Source: Thermotoga sp. KOL6
GTDB lineage: Bacteria; Thermotogota; Thermotogae; Thermotogales; Thermotogaceae
NCBI RefSeq assembly: GCF_002866025.1
Contig: NZ_LNDE01000001.1
Span: 124,001-188,000 of the forward strand
Length of the DNA stretch: 64,000 nucleotides
Direction of reading: 5' to 3'
Below the pieces are notes generated by a model. The model worked only from the letters and a program-made list of their open reading frames with translations. It ran no database searches and was not told the origin of the DNA. This document shows positions 9,820-17,902 of this stretch, in pieces. The stretch's first letter is position 1. The number at the start of each line of letters is the position of its first letter. Position numbers and translations under genes: made by a program.

Positions 9820-10515
9820 ATGAGAAAGTTACTCTGGTTAGTTTTGATGGGTGTACTGTTTTCTTTTGTCTTGGCACAGAGTCCATTAGAAGTTTGGAAG
9901 TACGAAGATGGGGTGTACATCAGCCTTCCCGCAACGAACGATCTTGCTAGAGCGTTCAGTGCGTTTCCAGCAGACGGATCTTGCAACAAACATCAATGGG
10001 AGATTGAATTTACAACAGAGGTTCAAGTTGCACAGTGGCTCGAATGGAGTCTCAACGCGACAAAATGGACATGGTTTGTTAGGAAACCTGGCGACTATTA
10101 CGCGAATGCCATCGTTGGAACGGTTGCCAGCAACGGTGATGTTTTGATAACTTTCAGCGGTTTCGACGATCCGACGTACACAGGAACCTCGAGTGTGAAC
10201 CCGACAATCGAAGCTTACTACACCGTACTGACGGGAGACGCGACACCAGATCTTGACGACTGGGTAAGAGCTCCAGATGTCAACAATCTCTCCTATACCC
10301 TCGAAGACAGTCAAGAACTTCATAATGGTATGGAATTCCACTTGTGGAACAGAATAAAAGTGGTTAATTGTAACTCTGCTTCCACTTACAGAGACACGGG
10401 ATACATCTATCTCACGCTTCAAAACCAAAAACCGTGGATAGATGAAGAAGGAAATTACGTGGAGAATCTCGAGGACTTCGTAACTTCTGACAGATGGGAA
10501 CGCGGAGAATACTGA
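9820..10515 (+). CDS. exported protein, second paralogue
   Basis: A 231-residue protein with a signal peptide cleaved near LAQ (residue 20). It shares long near-identical blocks with the next gene: GSCNKHQWEI, KWTWFVRKPG, ITFSGFD, the LWNRI and CNSASTYRDTGYIYLTL segments, and the C-terminal NQKPWIDEEGNYVENLE. Two cysteines (in GSCNK and VVNCNS) are conserved in both, so a disulfide is plausible in the exported state. The closing strand before a conserved tail resembles that of self-assembling secreted subunits (inference). AGGAGGGG is well placed before the ATG. It is 14 bases after the first paralogue. Confidence 0.78.
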   Translation: MRKLLWLVLMGVLFSFVLAQSPLEVWKYEDGVYISLPATNDLARAFSAFPADGSCNKHQWEIEFTTEVQVAQWLEWSLNATKWTWFVRKPGDYYANAIVGTVASNGDVLITFSGFDDPTYTGTSSVNPTIEAYYTVLTGDATPDLDDWVRAPDVNNLSYTLEDSQELHNGMEFHLWNRIKVVNCNSASTYRDTGYIYLTLQNQKPWIDEEGNYVENLEDFVTSDRWERGEY

Positions 10516-10573
10516 TATGAGTTGACATGATCTAATGTGTGTTCAGTTACAAACAATTGAGGAGGGGATTGGT

Positions 10574-11221
10574 ATGAGAAAGTTTTTATTGATATTAATG
10601 GTTTTGATGATCAGTTCGTTATTCTTTGCTGAAGAGGTTGCAGTATATGCATATGAAGGCGACACCGGAAACGCTAGAGCTTTTATCAGTGATCCCATGA
10701 GTGGAAGCTGTAACAAACATCAATGGGAAATTCCTATGACGTTAGAAGTTCAAGTCGCCCAGTGGGTAAGATGGCAATTGACTGGTACAAAGTGGACCTG
10801 GTTTGTGAGAAAACCAGGAACTTATGTTGCGAACTGTATATCTGCCACTCTTCAAAGCAACAGCGATCTTGAAATCACCTTTAGCGGTTTTGATCACCTG
10901 AAGTACGCAACTGGTACGAGTGTTAATGACACTATACAAGTAGAATATGCTTTTGGACCTCAGCTACCGATACCAGAAGATATATGGACCCCTGCACCCG
11001 ATCTCAACAATGTGACCCTAAATGTTCCCGACAGCCAAACCCTGCACAACGGAGTTGTATACAAACTTTGGAACAGAATTCATGTCGTAAGATGTAACTC
11101 TGCCTCCACTTACAGGGATTCAGGATATATCTATCTTACTCTGAAGAATCAAAAACCATGGATAGATGAAGAAGGAAATTACGTAGAAAATCTTGAAAGT
11201 TACGTTGACAGTTCCAGATAA
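10574..11221 (+). CDS. exported protein, third paralogue
   Basis: A 215-residue protein with a signal peptide (MRKFLLILMVLMISSLFFA). It is the closest relative of the preceding protein across the whole mature region, with the same GSCNKHQWEI, KWTWFVRKPG, LWNRI, CNSASTYRDSGYIYLTLKN and NQKPWIDEEGNYVENLE blocks, so the pair arose by tandem duplication. It has one additional Cys (VANCISAT). The start at 10574 has GAGGAGGGG seven to eight bases upstream; the ATG-like position 39 bases earlier has none. A strong terminator follows. Confidence 0.78.
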   Translation: MRKFLLILMVLMISSLFFAEEVAVYAYEGDTGNARAFISDPMSGSCNKHQWEIPMTLEVQVAQWVRWQLTGTKWTWFVRKPGTYVANCISATLQSNSDLEITFSGFDHLKYATGTSVNDTIQVEYAFGPQLPIPEDIWTPAPDLNNVTLNVPDSQTLHNGVVYKLWNRIHVVRCNSASTYRDSGYIYLTLKNQKPWIDEEGNYVENLESYVDSSR

Positions 11222-11236
11222 GAAGAATCTTAAAAA

Positions 11237-11264
11237 AAAGACGGGGGTGTTCTCCCCCGTCTTT
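11237..11264 (+). terminator. intrinsic terminator inside the exported-protein operon
   Basis: Perfect 11-base stem AAAGACGGGGG / CCCCCGTCTTT with a six-base loop, followed by T-rich sequence. The next gene starts 20 bases later without an obvious promoter, so this looks like partial termination that lowers expression of the assembly genes relative to the three paralogues. Confidence 0.88.
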
Positions 11265-11283
11265 CATTTCTTTTGGGAGAGTG

Positions 11284-12912
11284 ATGGGGATGAGAAGGAT
11301 AAGTTTGATAATTTTGCTTTTAGCAGGAGTTTTTTTACTTGGTCAGGGTGTATCTGTGAGGATGGACCCAATTGTCGTTAGTAAAACGGTAAGTCCGGGC
11401 ACGAGCTTCAATTACGAAATTTTTCTGGAGAACGATAATGAATTCAATCCAGTAACTTTCAAGGCTTTCGTTATGGACGTTGTAGAGACAGCTGATGGGG
11501 CCTACGATGTGAGACAGCCAGGAAGTACAAATTATTCGATCGCTCGATGGGTGAAAGTAGAGCCAGACATCATTACCGTGCCTCCAAAGACAACGAAATC
11601 AGTTTTGGTCACTGTGAATATTCCGCGTGGGGTATCCGGGGGACTTTACGGTGCCGTTGTTTTCGAAATCCAACCTCCACAAGAGCAAACGCAAAGACCT
11701 GCAGAAGAGGGAGCTTACGGTGAGGTTGAGTTTAGATACAGGATGGCGAGCTTTTTGGAAGTTGTTCTTTCAGGAACAAGACACAGAGTAGAGGCCTTCC
11801 CTGCGTATTTCAAAGTGGAGAGATCGGACGATATACCTTCGATAAGAATGCAAATAGGAGACGGTGCGCTCGTTTTTACTCTCGGTGTGCTCAACAAAAG
11901 CAACGTTCATATCGTTACCAAGGGAACTCTCACCATAAAAACAAAGGATGGAAGAACTATCGCCAGGATGCCTTTAGGGGGAGGAAGGGGAGTGATTCTA
12001 CCCGAAGCAACCGTTGGGATGCGTACCATAACGAGAAGGTACTTTCCTCCTGGAGAATACATAGCAAGGGCTGTTGTGGACTACGGAGGAAGAAGACCGA
12101 TAGTGGCGGAAACTCCTTTCACAATCACCGAAGAGAAGATAGAAACAGAAGAAGAGAAAACCGAGTCCGCTCCTGTCATGTTGAGCATAGAACCAGCAGA
12201 TGTCGAGATCAAAGCAATCCCAGGTTCTTTCAGATCAGAAATAGTGAAAGTATCAAATTTAGGTAATGAGACGTTGAGTGTGAACGGAAAGGTATTACCT
12301 CTCAAATATGATCTCTACGGTGAATTATTGCCGGAAGAGGATAGAGGAAAAGCTCCCGAGTGGATCAGTCTCAGACCCTCTTCGTTCACTTTAAGACCTG
12401 GTCAATCGAGAAACGTACGTCTCTCTGTGAAAATTCCCAAGGATTTCACAGGAGCGTATTACGCGGACGTTCTTTTCCGAACAACGAAAGGACTCCAAAC
12501 CGAGGCAGGTGCAAATTTATTGATATTCGCTGGGAAAGAGGAAAACATCACCAAGAGTGCTAGCGCGAGCGTATCTTACGAGATAAAGGAAAACGGAATT
12601 TACGTGGACATTGTCTTTGAAAACACCGGTAACTACCATCTCAACCCTCAAATTGCGTTTGGTTTGAACAAGATCATTCCTCAACAAGTAACAGATGAGG
12701 GTCTCATCATTCCAGAAAAGACGGAAGTGCTGATTCAGGAAAATATATCTTCTACAAATCCTGTTTTGCCAGGAACTAAAAGAATTTTCAGTGTGTTCAT
12801 ACCCATGATTCTCGAAAAAGGAAAGTATGAACTGCTCGTAAGGTGTGACTACGGTTCCAACCCGATACTGATCAAGGAACCTTTCCAAATAGAAGGGGGG
12901 AATGGGGAATGA
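11284..12912 (+). CDS. exported two-part Ig-like protein (chaperone-like)
   Basis: A 542-residue exported protein with a signal peptide ending near LGQG. It has two similar halves, each with a predicted Ig-like fold: the first (about residues 25-270) has ARWVKVEPDIITVPPKTTKSVLV then PRGVSGGLYGAVVFEI, and the second (about 305-540) has PEWISLRPSSFTLRPGQSRNVRLSVKIPKDFTGAYYADVLF. This strand pattern, an edge strand rich in prolines then a hydrophobic strand ending in GxYxAxxxF, is the one of DUF916-like and of periplasmic chaperone-like domains. A Glu/Thr-rich linker (EEKIETEEEKTE) separates the halves. The start is uncertain: GTG 11281, ATG 11284 or ATG 11290. Its stop overlaps the secretin start. 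Confidence 0.7.
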   Translation: MGMRRISLIILLLAGVFLLGQGVSVRMDPIVVSKTVSPGTSFNYEIFLENDNEFNPVTFKAFVMDVVETADGAYDVRQPGSTNYSIARWVKVEPDIITVPPKTTKSVLVTVNIPRGVSGGLYGAVVFEIQPPQEQTQRPAEEGAYGEVEFRYRMASFLEVVLSGTRHRVEAFPAYFKVERSDDIPSIRMQIGDGALVFTLGVLNKSNVHIVTKGTLTIKTKDGRTIARMPLGGGRGVILPEATVGMRTITRRYFPPGEYIARAVVDYGGRRPIVAETPFTITEEKIETEEEKTESAPVMLSIEPADVEIKAIPGSFRSEIVKVSNLGNETLSVNGKVLPLKYDLYGELLPEEDRGKAPEWISLRPSSFTLRPGQSRNVRLSVKIPKDFTGAYYADVLFRTTKGLQTEAGANLLIFAGKEENITKSASASVSYEIKENGIYVDIVFENTGNYHLNPQIAFGLNKIIPQQVTDEGLIIPEKTEVLIQENISSTNPVLPGTKRIFSVFIPMILEKGKYELLVRCDYGSNPILIKEPFQIEGGNGE

Positions 12913-14072
12913 GAAAAGCATTCCTTATATTCACAATCGTGTTTACAATTTTAGCACTTGCTCAAGAAGAACCGCTCGTGACGAATATATTCCAAGACAC
13001 TTACATCTTAGACGCTTTGGCGGATATATCTGCCCAAACAGGTGTTCCCATAATAGCCGATACCACGGTGACGGGTTTTGTTACCATGGAATTGAATGAA
13101 GTTCCGCTTGAGCAAGCTTTGAGAATGATCCTCATGCCAGGTGGTTACGTCTTCAAAAAAATGGACGGTTTCTATCTTGTAGGATCTCCTGATCCTACGA
13201 ATCCTGCGTTCAGATACCTTGCGGAAACGAAAACGTACAAATTGAAGTATGTCACAACTGTGGATGTTGAGGATCTTCTTCCTCCCATCTACAAGAATTA
13301 CGTGAAATTCAATGAGAAGAACAACACTGTGTCTATTACCGCACCAGAAGAAATTATCAGAAGATTCGAGGAAGATTTGAAAAAAATAGACGTTCCAACT
13401 CCTCAGGTAAAAATCAGTGTGATAGTAACGGAAGTTTCGAAAGGTTACTCCAACGAACTGGGCCTCAGCAATTTGAACTATTCGTTCTCTGCCAACCAGC
13501 AATTCAACGAAAACTGGTCTACCGTGTTGGGGCTTGTAACCGGGTTACTGGATGTTCAAACGGATGTGTTCGGACAACTCCTCGCGCGGCTTAAGCTTCT
13601 TGAAGAAGACCAGAAAGCGAAGATCACTGCGGACCCTTGGATAGTTGTAAAAAGTGGTGAAAGTGCTTCTCTGTTTCTCGGTGAAAGACAAGTGGTCCTT
13701 TTAGAAACAGAGGGTGGAGGAAGCAGGATAGAGTCTATAGATGTTGGTGTAAGAGTGGACATACAACCTCGAGTAATGGATTCAAACGAGATCGAGCTGA
13801 CGTTTTCTCCACGTGTGAGTCATTTTGCTGGTGAAAAGTTGGGAACGTTCACAGTAAAACAAAACGAGCTCTCCACCACTTTGCTCTTAAAAAATGGCCA
13901 GACGGTCGTGATATCTGGTGCAACAATAGAAGATACCTCACAAACTAGCTCGGGTATCCCCATTTTGAACAAAATACCACTGATTCGATACCTTTTTGGA
14001 GGAACAACTAAGAAAGATTCAGAAAAAGAACTTTACATATTCATAAAAGCAGAGATTCAGGGAAGTGAATGA
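12909..14072 (+). CDS. short secretin (outer-membrane pore protein)
   Basis: A 387-residue secretin with a signal peptide (residues 1-19). An STN/N0-like domain (about 27-85, with ILDALADISAQTGVPIIAD and PLEQALRMIL), one NolW/N1-type domain (about 100-160, with KLKYVTTVDVEDLLPPI), and the secretin core (about 165-385) ending in the complete signature VISGATIEDTSQTSSGIPILNKIPLIRYLFGG. Secretins form multimeric gated outer-membrane channels for type II secretion, type IV pili or type III secretion. This one is half the normal size, and no ATPase or inner-membrane platform gene is adjacent. ATGA overlaps on both sides. Confidence 0.92.
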   Translation: MRKAFLIFTIVFTILALAQEEPLVTNIFQDTYILDALADISAQTGVPIIADTTVTGFVTMELNEVPLEQALRMILMPGGYVFKKMDGFYLVGSPDPTNPAFRYLAETKTYKLKYVTTVDVEDLLPPIYKNYVKFNEKNNTVSITAPEEIIRRFEEDLKKIDVPTPQVKISVIVTEVSKGYSNELGLSNLNYSFSANQQFNENWSTVLGLVTGLLDVQTDVFGQLLARLKLLEEDQKAKITADPWIVVKSGESASLFLGERQVVLLETEGGGSRIESIDVGVRVDIQPRVMDSNEIELTFSPRVSHFAGEKLGTFTVKQNELSTTLLLKNGQTVVISGATIEDTSQTSSGIPILNKIPLIRYLFGGTTKKDSEKELYIFIKAEIQGSE

Positions 14073-15169
14073 TCATGAAAGGAATGATCGTTCTCTTTTT
14101 AATACTCGCAACTATGGTAACAGGACAGATGGTCATGTATCAGCTCGTTGTTGCCGAAATGACCGACTCAAAGAGTCAGGATGTTATTTTGAAAGAATTG
14201 ACTCTATACACAGAGAAATTCAATGAAAAGACTTTCTCTTATACCAACAACTCTTTTGAGTTGAAACTTTTTCCATTTTCGTTGAAAATCAGTCTTCCCG
14301 AGATCAAGAAATACTACAGAACGCTGTTTAAACCCTGGATCATTACACTACTCGGAAGAAACTCAACGATGAGAATGGGGAGAGATGAGCTTTCGCCAAC
14401 ACAAGAAATAATCACCACTCAAGAGATCTTTCTTTCCCTTACACCAAAAAGAATCAACGACGAAGGAGATGTCTTTTCTGTGATACAGGTGAGACTCAAT
14501 GGAACTCAGTTGAACACCACACTATGGTTGTCGCAAGAAGATTTTCAACCGATCTTCTACGCAAATTTCAAATCTAACGAAGGAGAGAAAAAAGTTGTAG
14601 TTTTTTCCAGGGCTTTGGTTGTGAAATCACCCCCTGAGGAAAAAATCTTTGTCGCCGGAGATCTTTCAGGATTGGAAGAATTTCTTCCAAAACAAGAAGG
14701 AAGAGAGAAAAACAACATCACTCTTTCTTCCAAACCGGAGATCGAAATAGGTGTGTGGTTGAACAAAGATATCCACCTCTTTCTATCATCCTCCGAGGGT
14801 TTACTGTTAGAAAGCAAAATATTTGGAGAACCAATGAGAGCGGGTGTGATATTCTGGCGCTTTCAAAGATGGGGTGTTGGTTTTTCGGATTACTCGAAAA
14901 TTGGCAAACTTCTTCTCTCCTCAGGAGTTTATGCACTGTTCAACTATGAAAACTTTTCAGGTGCGTTTTTCTGGGGTAGGGGGGATCTGCTTCTTGAAAA
15001 TTTTTCAATATCCATGTCGTTCAAATCGCATTGGACGTTGAAAGAAATCAACAGTGAAATCGGATTGAGAGTAGGTTACAAGTTGTACTCTTGGTTGAAT
15101 ATTTTCGTTGGAGTAACGTACAACGTTCTTCAGAACACTGTATTCTTTGGGATAGAGTTAGAGTTTTAG
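14069..15169 (+). CDS. exported protein with outer-membrane-barrel-like C terminus
   Basis: A 366-residue protein starting with a signal sequence (MKGMIVLFLILATMVTGQ). The N-terminal half has no recognised domain. From about residue 220 it alternates short aromatic-rich strands and turns (GVIFWRFQRWGVGF, GVYALFNYENFSGAFFWGRGDL, SEIGLRVGYKLYSWLNIFVGVTYNVL) and ends in FFGIELEF with a terminal Phe, the pattern of outer-membrane beta-barrel proteins recognised by BamA. It is the last gene of the block, starts in the secretin stop (ATGATCATG) and ends convergently, overlapping the regulator by four bases. A role as partner of the secretin is inference. Confidence 0.68.
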   Translation: MIMKGMIVLFLILATMVTGQMVMYQLVVAEMTDSKSQDVILKELTLYTEKFNEKTFSYTNNSFELKLFPFSLKISLPEIKKYYRTLFKPWIITLLGRNSTMRMGRDELSPTQEIITTQEIFLSLTPKRINDEGDVFSVIQVRLNGTQLNTTLWLSQEDFQPIFYANFKSNEGEKKVVVFSRALVVKSPPEEKIFVAGDLSGLEEFLPKQEGREKNNITLSSKPEIEIGVWLNKDIHLFLSSSEGLLLESKIFGEPMRAGVIFWRFQRWGVGFSDYSKIGKLLLSSGVYALFNYENFSGAFFWGRGDLLLENFSISMSFKSHWTLKEINSEIGLRVGYKLYSWLNIFVGVTYNVLQNTVFFGIELEF

Positions 15170-16227
15170 CCGATCGTATATTGATCCTTCTCTATCCCCA
15201 TTTCTCCCAATACATTTTTTAAGCGACTTTCCAAGACTGGGCGCCGCTGTTTCGCACAGTGTGCTAAAACACGAATCGAGTCATTTGTAAAGGTTATTAT
15301 GTCTCCCTTTCGAAACAGCGGCGCCACTTTTTGCACCAGTTCTTTCATTGCTTCATTGATACTTCCTCTGAACTTCAGCTCCAATACCACAAAACCTTCT
15401 CCTCTTTTCCTAGTCTCAAGAAAAAGGATCTTCTCGAAAAAGTTGTTATCAACTATCAATGCTCTGTTTCCGTTCACCAAAGGATTTCCAGGAGTCTGTC
15501 TGGTTTTGACTAGGAGATCTTTGAATACAAACCTGGGTTTTATGCCTATCTCTCTCAGTCTCTTTGAAAGTCTATCGTATAATTTCTTAGCTCTGGAAAT
15601 TTGGCCGCTCTTTGCAAACGCTTCGATTGCTTTGTAGTACACCTCTTCATCGTATGGTTCTCTATTCAAATAGGTTTTGATAACCTCGAAAGCATCTTCG
15701 TAATTTTCTTTTGAAAGGTAGAGCTCGAAAAGACTTTTTAGAACGTTTGAGTACCAAGTTTCGTACATTTCTCTTGCTTCTTGAACCCATTCAGCGAATG
15801 CATCCTCGATCAAAAAGGGGCCTGTGTAAATTTCGTACATCTTCTTCAAAAGTTTCTCACCTTCCATAACAGAAGGGATGCTTTGAAAAGATCTATAATA
15901 TTCTTCGAACATATCGGCATCAATCGTCACTCGCTCGCTAGGACGAAAAACACACAAACTCCCTCTTATGTAAAGCTCTTCGGTTGATATTCCTGTTGTC
16001 CTTCGAATGAGATATAGCGTGGTGTTCAAGTTAGATCTGGCGAATGTTTCTTCCATTCCTTCCCAAAACAAGTCGTACAACTCTTCAACAGAAATTTCTT
16101 CGTTTCTTCTGAAAATTAAGTATCTGAACAAAGAAAAAGCTTTTTGCGATGGCCAATCTTTAGCATTGATGAATTCGTTTCCTTTGATGACTTTTGTTCC
16201 CCCAAATGTCTTTATGAGAATCTTCAC
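15166..16227 (-). CDS. SARP/BTAD-type transcriptional activator
   Basis: A 353-residue protein with an N-terminal winged-helix DNA-binding domain (about residues 1-95; AFSLFRYLIFRRNEEISVEELYDLFW and SNLNTTLYLIRRTTG), followed by the bacterial transcriptional activation domain (about 100-240; alpha-helical with DADMFEEYYRSF, GPFLIEDAFAEWVQEARE and EVYYKAIEAFAKSGQISRAKKLYDRLSKRLRE). The remaining 110 residues form an uncharacterised C-terminal domain that may bind a signal. Regulators of this class usually activate neighbouring genes; it diverges from the sugar-type transporter operon at 16545 and converges on the secretin operon. GTG start at 16227 with GGGGAG nearby. Confidence 0.85.
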   Translation of the reverse strand: MKILIKTFGGTKVIKGNEFINAKDWPSQKAFSLFRYLIFRRNEEISVEELYDLFWEGMEETFARSNLNTTLYLIRRTTGISTEELYIRGSLCVFRPSERVTIDADMFEEYYRSFQSIPSVMEGEKLLKKMYEIYTGPFLIEDAFAEWVQEAREMYETWYSNVLKSLFELYLSKENYEDAFEVIKTYLNREPYDEEVYYKAIEAFAKSGQISRAKKLYDRLSKRLREIGIKPRFVFKDLLVKTRQTPGNPLVNGNRALIVDNNFFEKILFLETRKRGEGFVVLELKFRGSINEAMKELVQKVAPLFRKGDIITFTNDSIRVLAHCAKQRRPVLESRLKNVLGEMGIEKDQYTIG

Positions 16228-16288
16228 ACTCCCCTCTCCCTATTTCTTCCATTTAAGTTTTTTTCAATTGTTTTTAAATCTTTTTGTT

Positions 16289-16294
16289 ATTATA
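16289..16294 (-). promoter_or_regulatory. extended -10 promoter of the SARP-type regulator
   Basis: On the minus strand TGC-TATAAT, an extended -10 element with no good -35. The start would be near 16282, giving a 5' leader of about 55 bases. Confidence 0.55.
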
Positions 16295-16395
16295 GCACAA
16301 TTTTCAGTAAAAGAGAAGTAAAAAAATAATAAAATGCAAAATAACCACTTAGATGATTATCGAAAATTTTTTTGTAAAGTTTCTCTTATAGTCTC

Positions 16396-16425
16396 TTGAC
16401 ATTTGCAACATTGATGTTATAAAAT
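16396..16425 (+). promoter_or_regulatory. promoter of the ugpB-type transporter operon
   Basis: TTGACA at 16396-16401, then TAAAAT at 16420-16425 (18-base spacer) or TATAAA at 16418 (16-base spacer). Start near 16432, so the leader is about 113 bases. The 16228-16544 stretch, 317 bases without a gene, holds this promoter, the divergent regulator promoter and the leader hairpin; I see no other gene there. Confidence 0.75.
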
Positions 16426-16460
16426 ATCGATGCTGAGACAAGGGGGAGAGCTCAAGAGAA

Positions 16461-16490
16461 GCAACCCTCTCAAGGGTTGCTTTTGTATTT
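16461..16490 (+). terminator. terminator-like hairpin in the leader of the transporter operon
   Basis: GCAACCCT / AGGGTTGC stem (16461-16468 with 16473-16480), four-base loop, followed by TTTTGTATTTTT. It sits between the promoter and the gene, so it probably attenuates transcription. A purine-rich GGGGGAGAG at 16443-16450 precedes it and could pair in part with CTCTC in the stem. Confidence 0.75.
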
Positions 16491-16544
16491 TTCGAAACTC
16501 CATAGTTGCTTTGTCGATTTCAAAATTTCAAGGGGGGTGTTGTT

Positions 16545-17855
16545 ATGAGGAAATTTCTCGTCTTCGTGATGATACTATTCGTAATTATCGCTGCAGCAAA
16601 GGTCAAGATCCAGTTCTGGCATGCTATGGGTGGATGGAGGATCGAACTTCTTCAAAGCATGGCAGAAGATTTTATGAAGACACATCCTAATATCGAGGTA
16701 GAAGTTCAGTACACAGGAAGCTATAGAGATACTTTGAACAAACTGATAGCGGCAGTGAAGGGTGGAACTCCTCCACACGTTGTTCAAATTTACGAAATAG
16801 GAACTCAGTTCATGATCGACAGTGGAATAGCCGTTCCCATTGAAGAACTCATTGAAAACGATCCTTCCTTCGATATTGGAAAATTCCTCCCACAAGTTCT
16901 CGATTATTACAGAGTGAATGGGAAGCTCTATTCTATGCCTTTCAATTCATCGAATCCAATCCTTTACTACAACAAGACGCTCTTCAAAGAGGCGGGTCTC
17001 GATCCAGATAAGCCACCGAGAACGTTCAAAGAACTTATAGAGTATTGTCGAAAACTCACTGTCAAAGACGAAAACGGGAATATAGTTCGAGCAGGTATAA
17101 CTTGGCCTCTTCATAGCTGGTTCTTTGAGCAATTTGTTGCTTTACAGAACGCACCACTCGTTGACAACAACAACGGAAGATCTGGTAGAGCAACAAGGGC
17201 TGTTTTCAATCACGAAGCTGCCCTAAGATTCTTGAAATTGTGGGATACTCTTACCAAGGAAGGACTCATGATCAACACCACAAAAGAAGACTGGACTGGA
17301 GCTAGACAACTTTTCATTTCTCAAAAGGTTGCTATGTTGATAAGCTCTACATCTGATGTGAAGCTAATGATGGATTCAGCAAAAGAGAATGGTTTTGAAC
17401 TAGGAACAGCGTTCCTTCCAAGACCTGAAGGTGTAGAACTTGGCGGAACACCAATCGGTGGTGGCAGTTTGTGGATAATTGGTGGTCATCCTGAAGAAGA
17501 AATCAAGGCCGCATGGGAATTCGTGAAGTGGATGGCGGAACCTGAACAGCAAATTCGCTGGCATCTTGGGACGGGTTACTTCCCCGTAAGGAAAGACGCT
17601 GTGGAAATGCTTCTGTATCGTGGTTATTATGCTGAATACCCGCACCATCTTACGGCGATGCTACAACTGCTCCTATCTGTGCAAACTCCGAACACGAGAG
17701 GAGCCATCATAGGACCATTCCCGGAAATAAGAGATATTATAGAAACTGCCATAGAAAGGATGATAAACGGAGAAATAACACCCGAGAAAGCTCTTGAATG
17801 GGCTGAAAAAGAGGCAACAAAGGCAATACAGGAATACAACGAACTCTACGAGTGA
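16545..17855 (+). CDS. ugpB: extracellular solute-binding protein, UgpB/MalE-type
   Basis: A 436-residue exported binding protein of family 1 (sugars, polyols or glycerol-3-phosphate). The signal peptide is residues 1-18 (ending AAAK). Characteristic segments are FWHAMGGWR, IEVEVQYTGSYRDTLNKLIAAVKGGTPPHVVQIYEIGTQFM and the later GGGSLWIIGGHPEE and AAWEFVKWMAEPEQQIRWHLGTGYFPVRKDA. The close similarity to UgpB-like proteins supports glycerol-3-phosphate or glycerophosphodiester uptake, but the ligand is not proven. The ATG at 16545 has GGGGGGTG five bases upstream. A hairpin at the stop separates it from the permease genes. Confidence 0.9.
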   Translation: MRKFLVFVMILFVIIAAAKVKIQFWHAMGGWRIELLQSMAEDFMKTHPNIEVEVQYTGSYRDTLNKLIAAVKGGTPPHVVQIYEIGTQFMIDSGIAVPIEELIENDPSFDIGKFLPQVLDYYRVNGKLYSMPFNSSNPILYYNKTLFKEAGLDPDKPPRTFKELIEYCRKLTVKDENGNIVRAGITWPLHSWFFEQFVALQNAPLVDNNNGRSGRATRAVFNHEAALRFLKLWDTLTKEGLMINTTKEDWTGARQLFISQKVAMLISSTSDVKLMMDSAKENGFELGTAFLPRPEGVELGGTPIGGGSLWIIGGHPEEEIKAAWEFVKWMAEPEQQIRWHLGTGYFPVRKDAVEMLLYRGYYAEYPHHLTAMLQLLLSVQTPNTRGAIIGPFPEIRDIIETAIERMINGEITPEKALEWAEKEATKAIQEYNELYE

Positions 17856-17870
17856 GGGGGAAGCCCCCTC
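17854..17870 (+). terminator. hairpin between binding-protein and permease genes
   Basis: GAGGGGG / CCCCCTC with an AAG loop directly over the stop codon of ugpB, followed by a pyrimidine run (CTCCTTTCTTCTT). Probably a partial terminator or stabiliser that raises binding-protein mRNA over permease mRNA. Confidence 0.65.
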
Positions 17871-17902
17871 GCTCCTTTCTTCTTCCAATGGGGGGATTGA
17901 AG

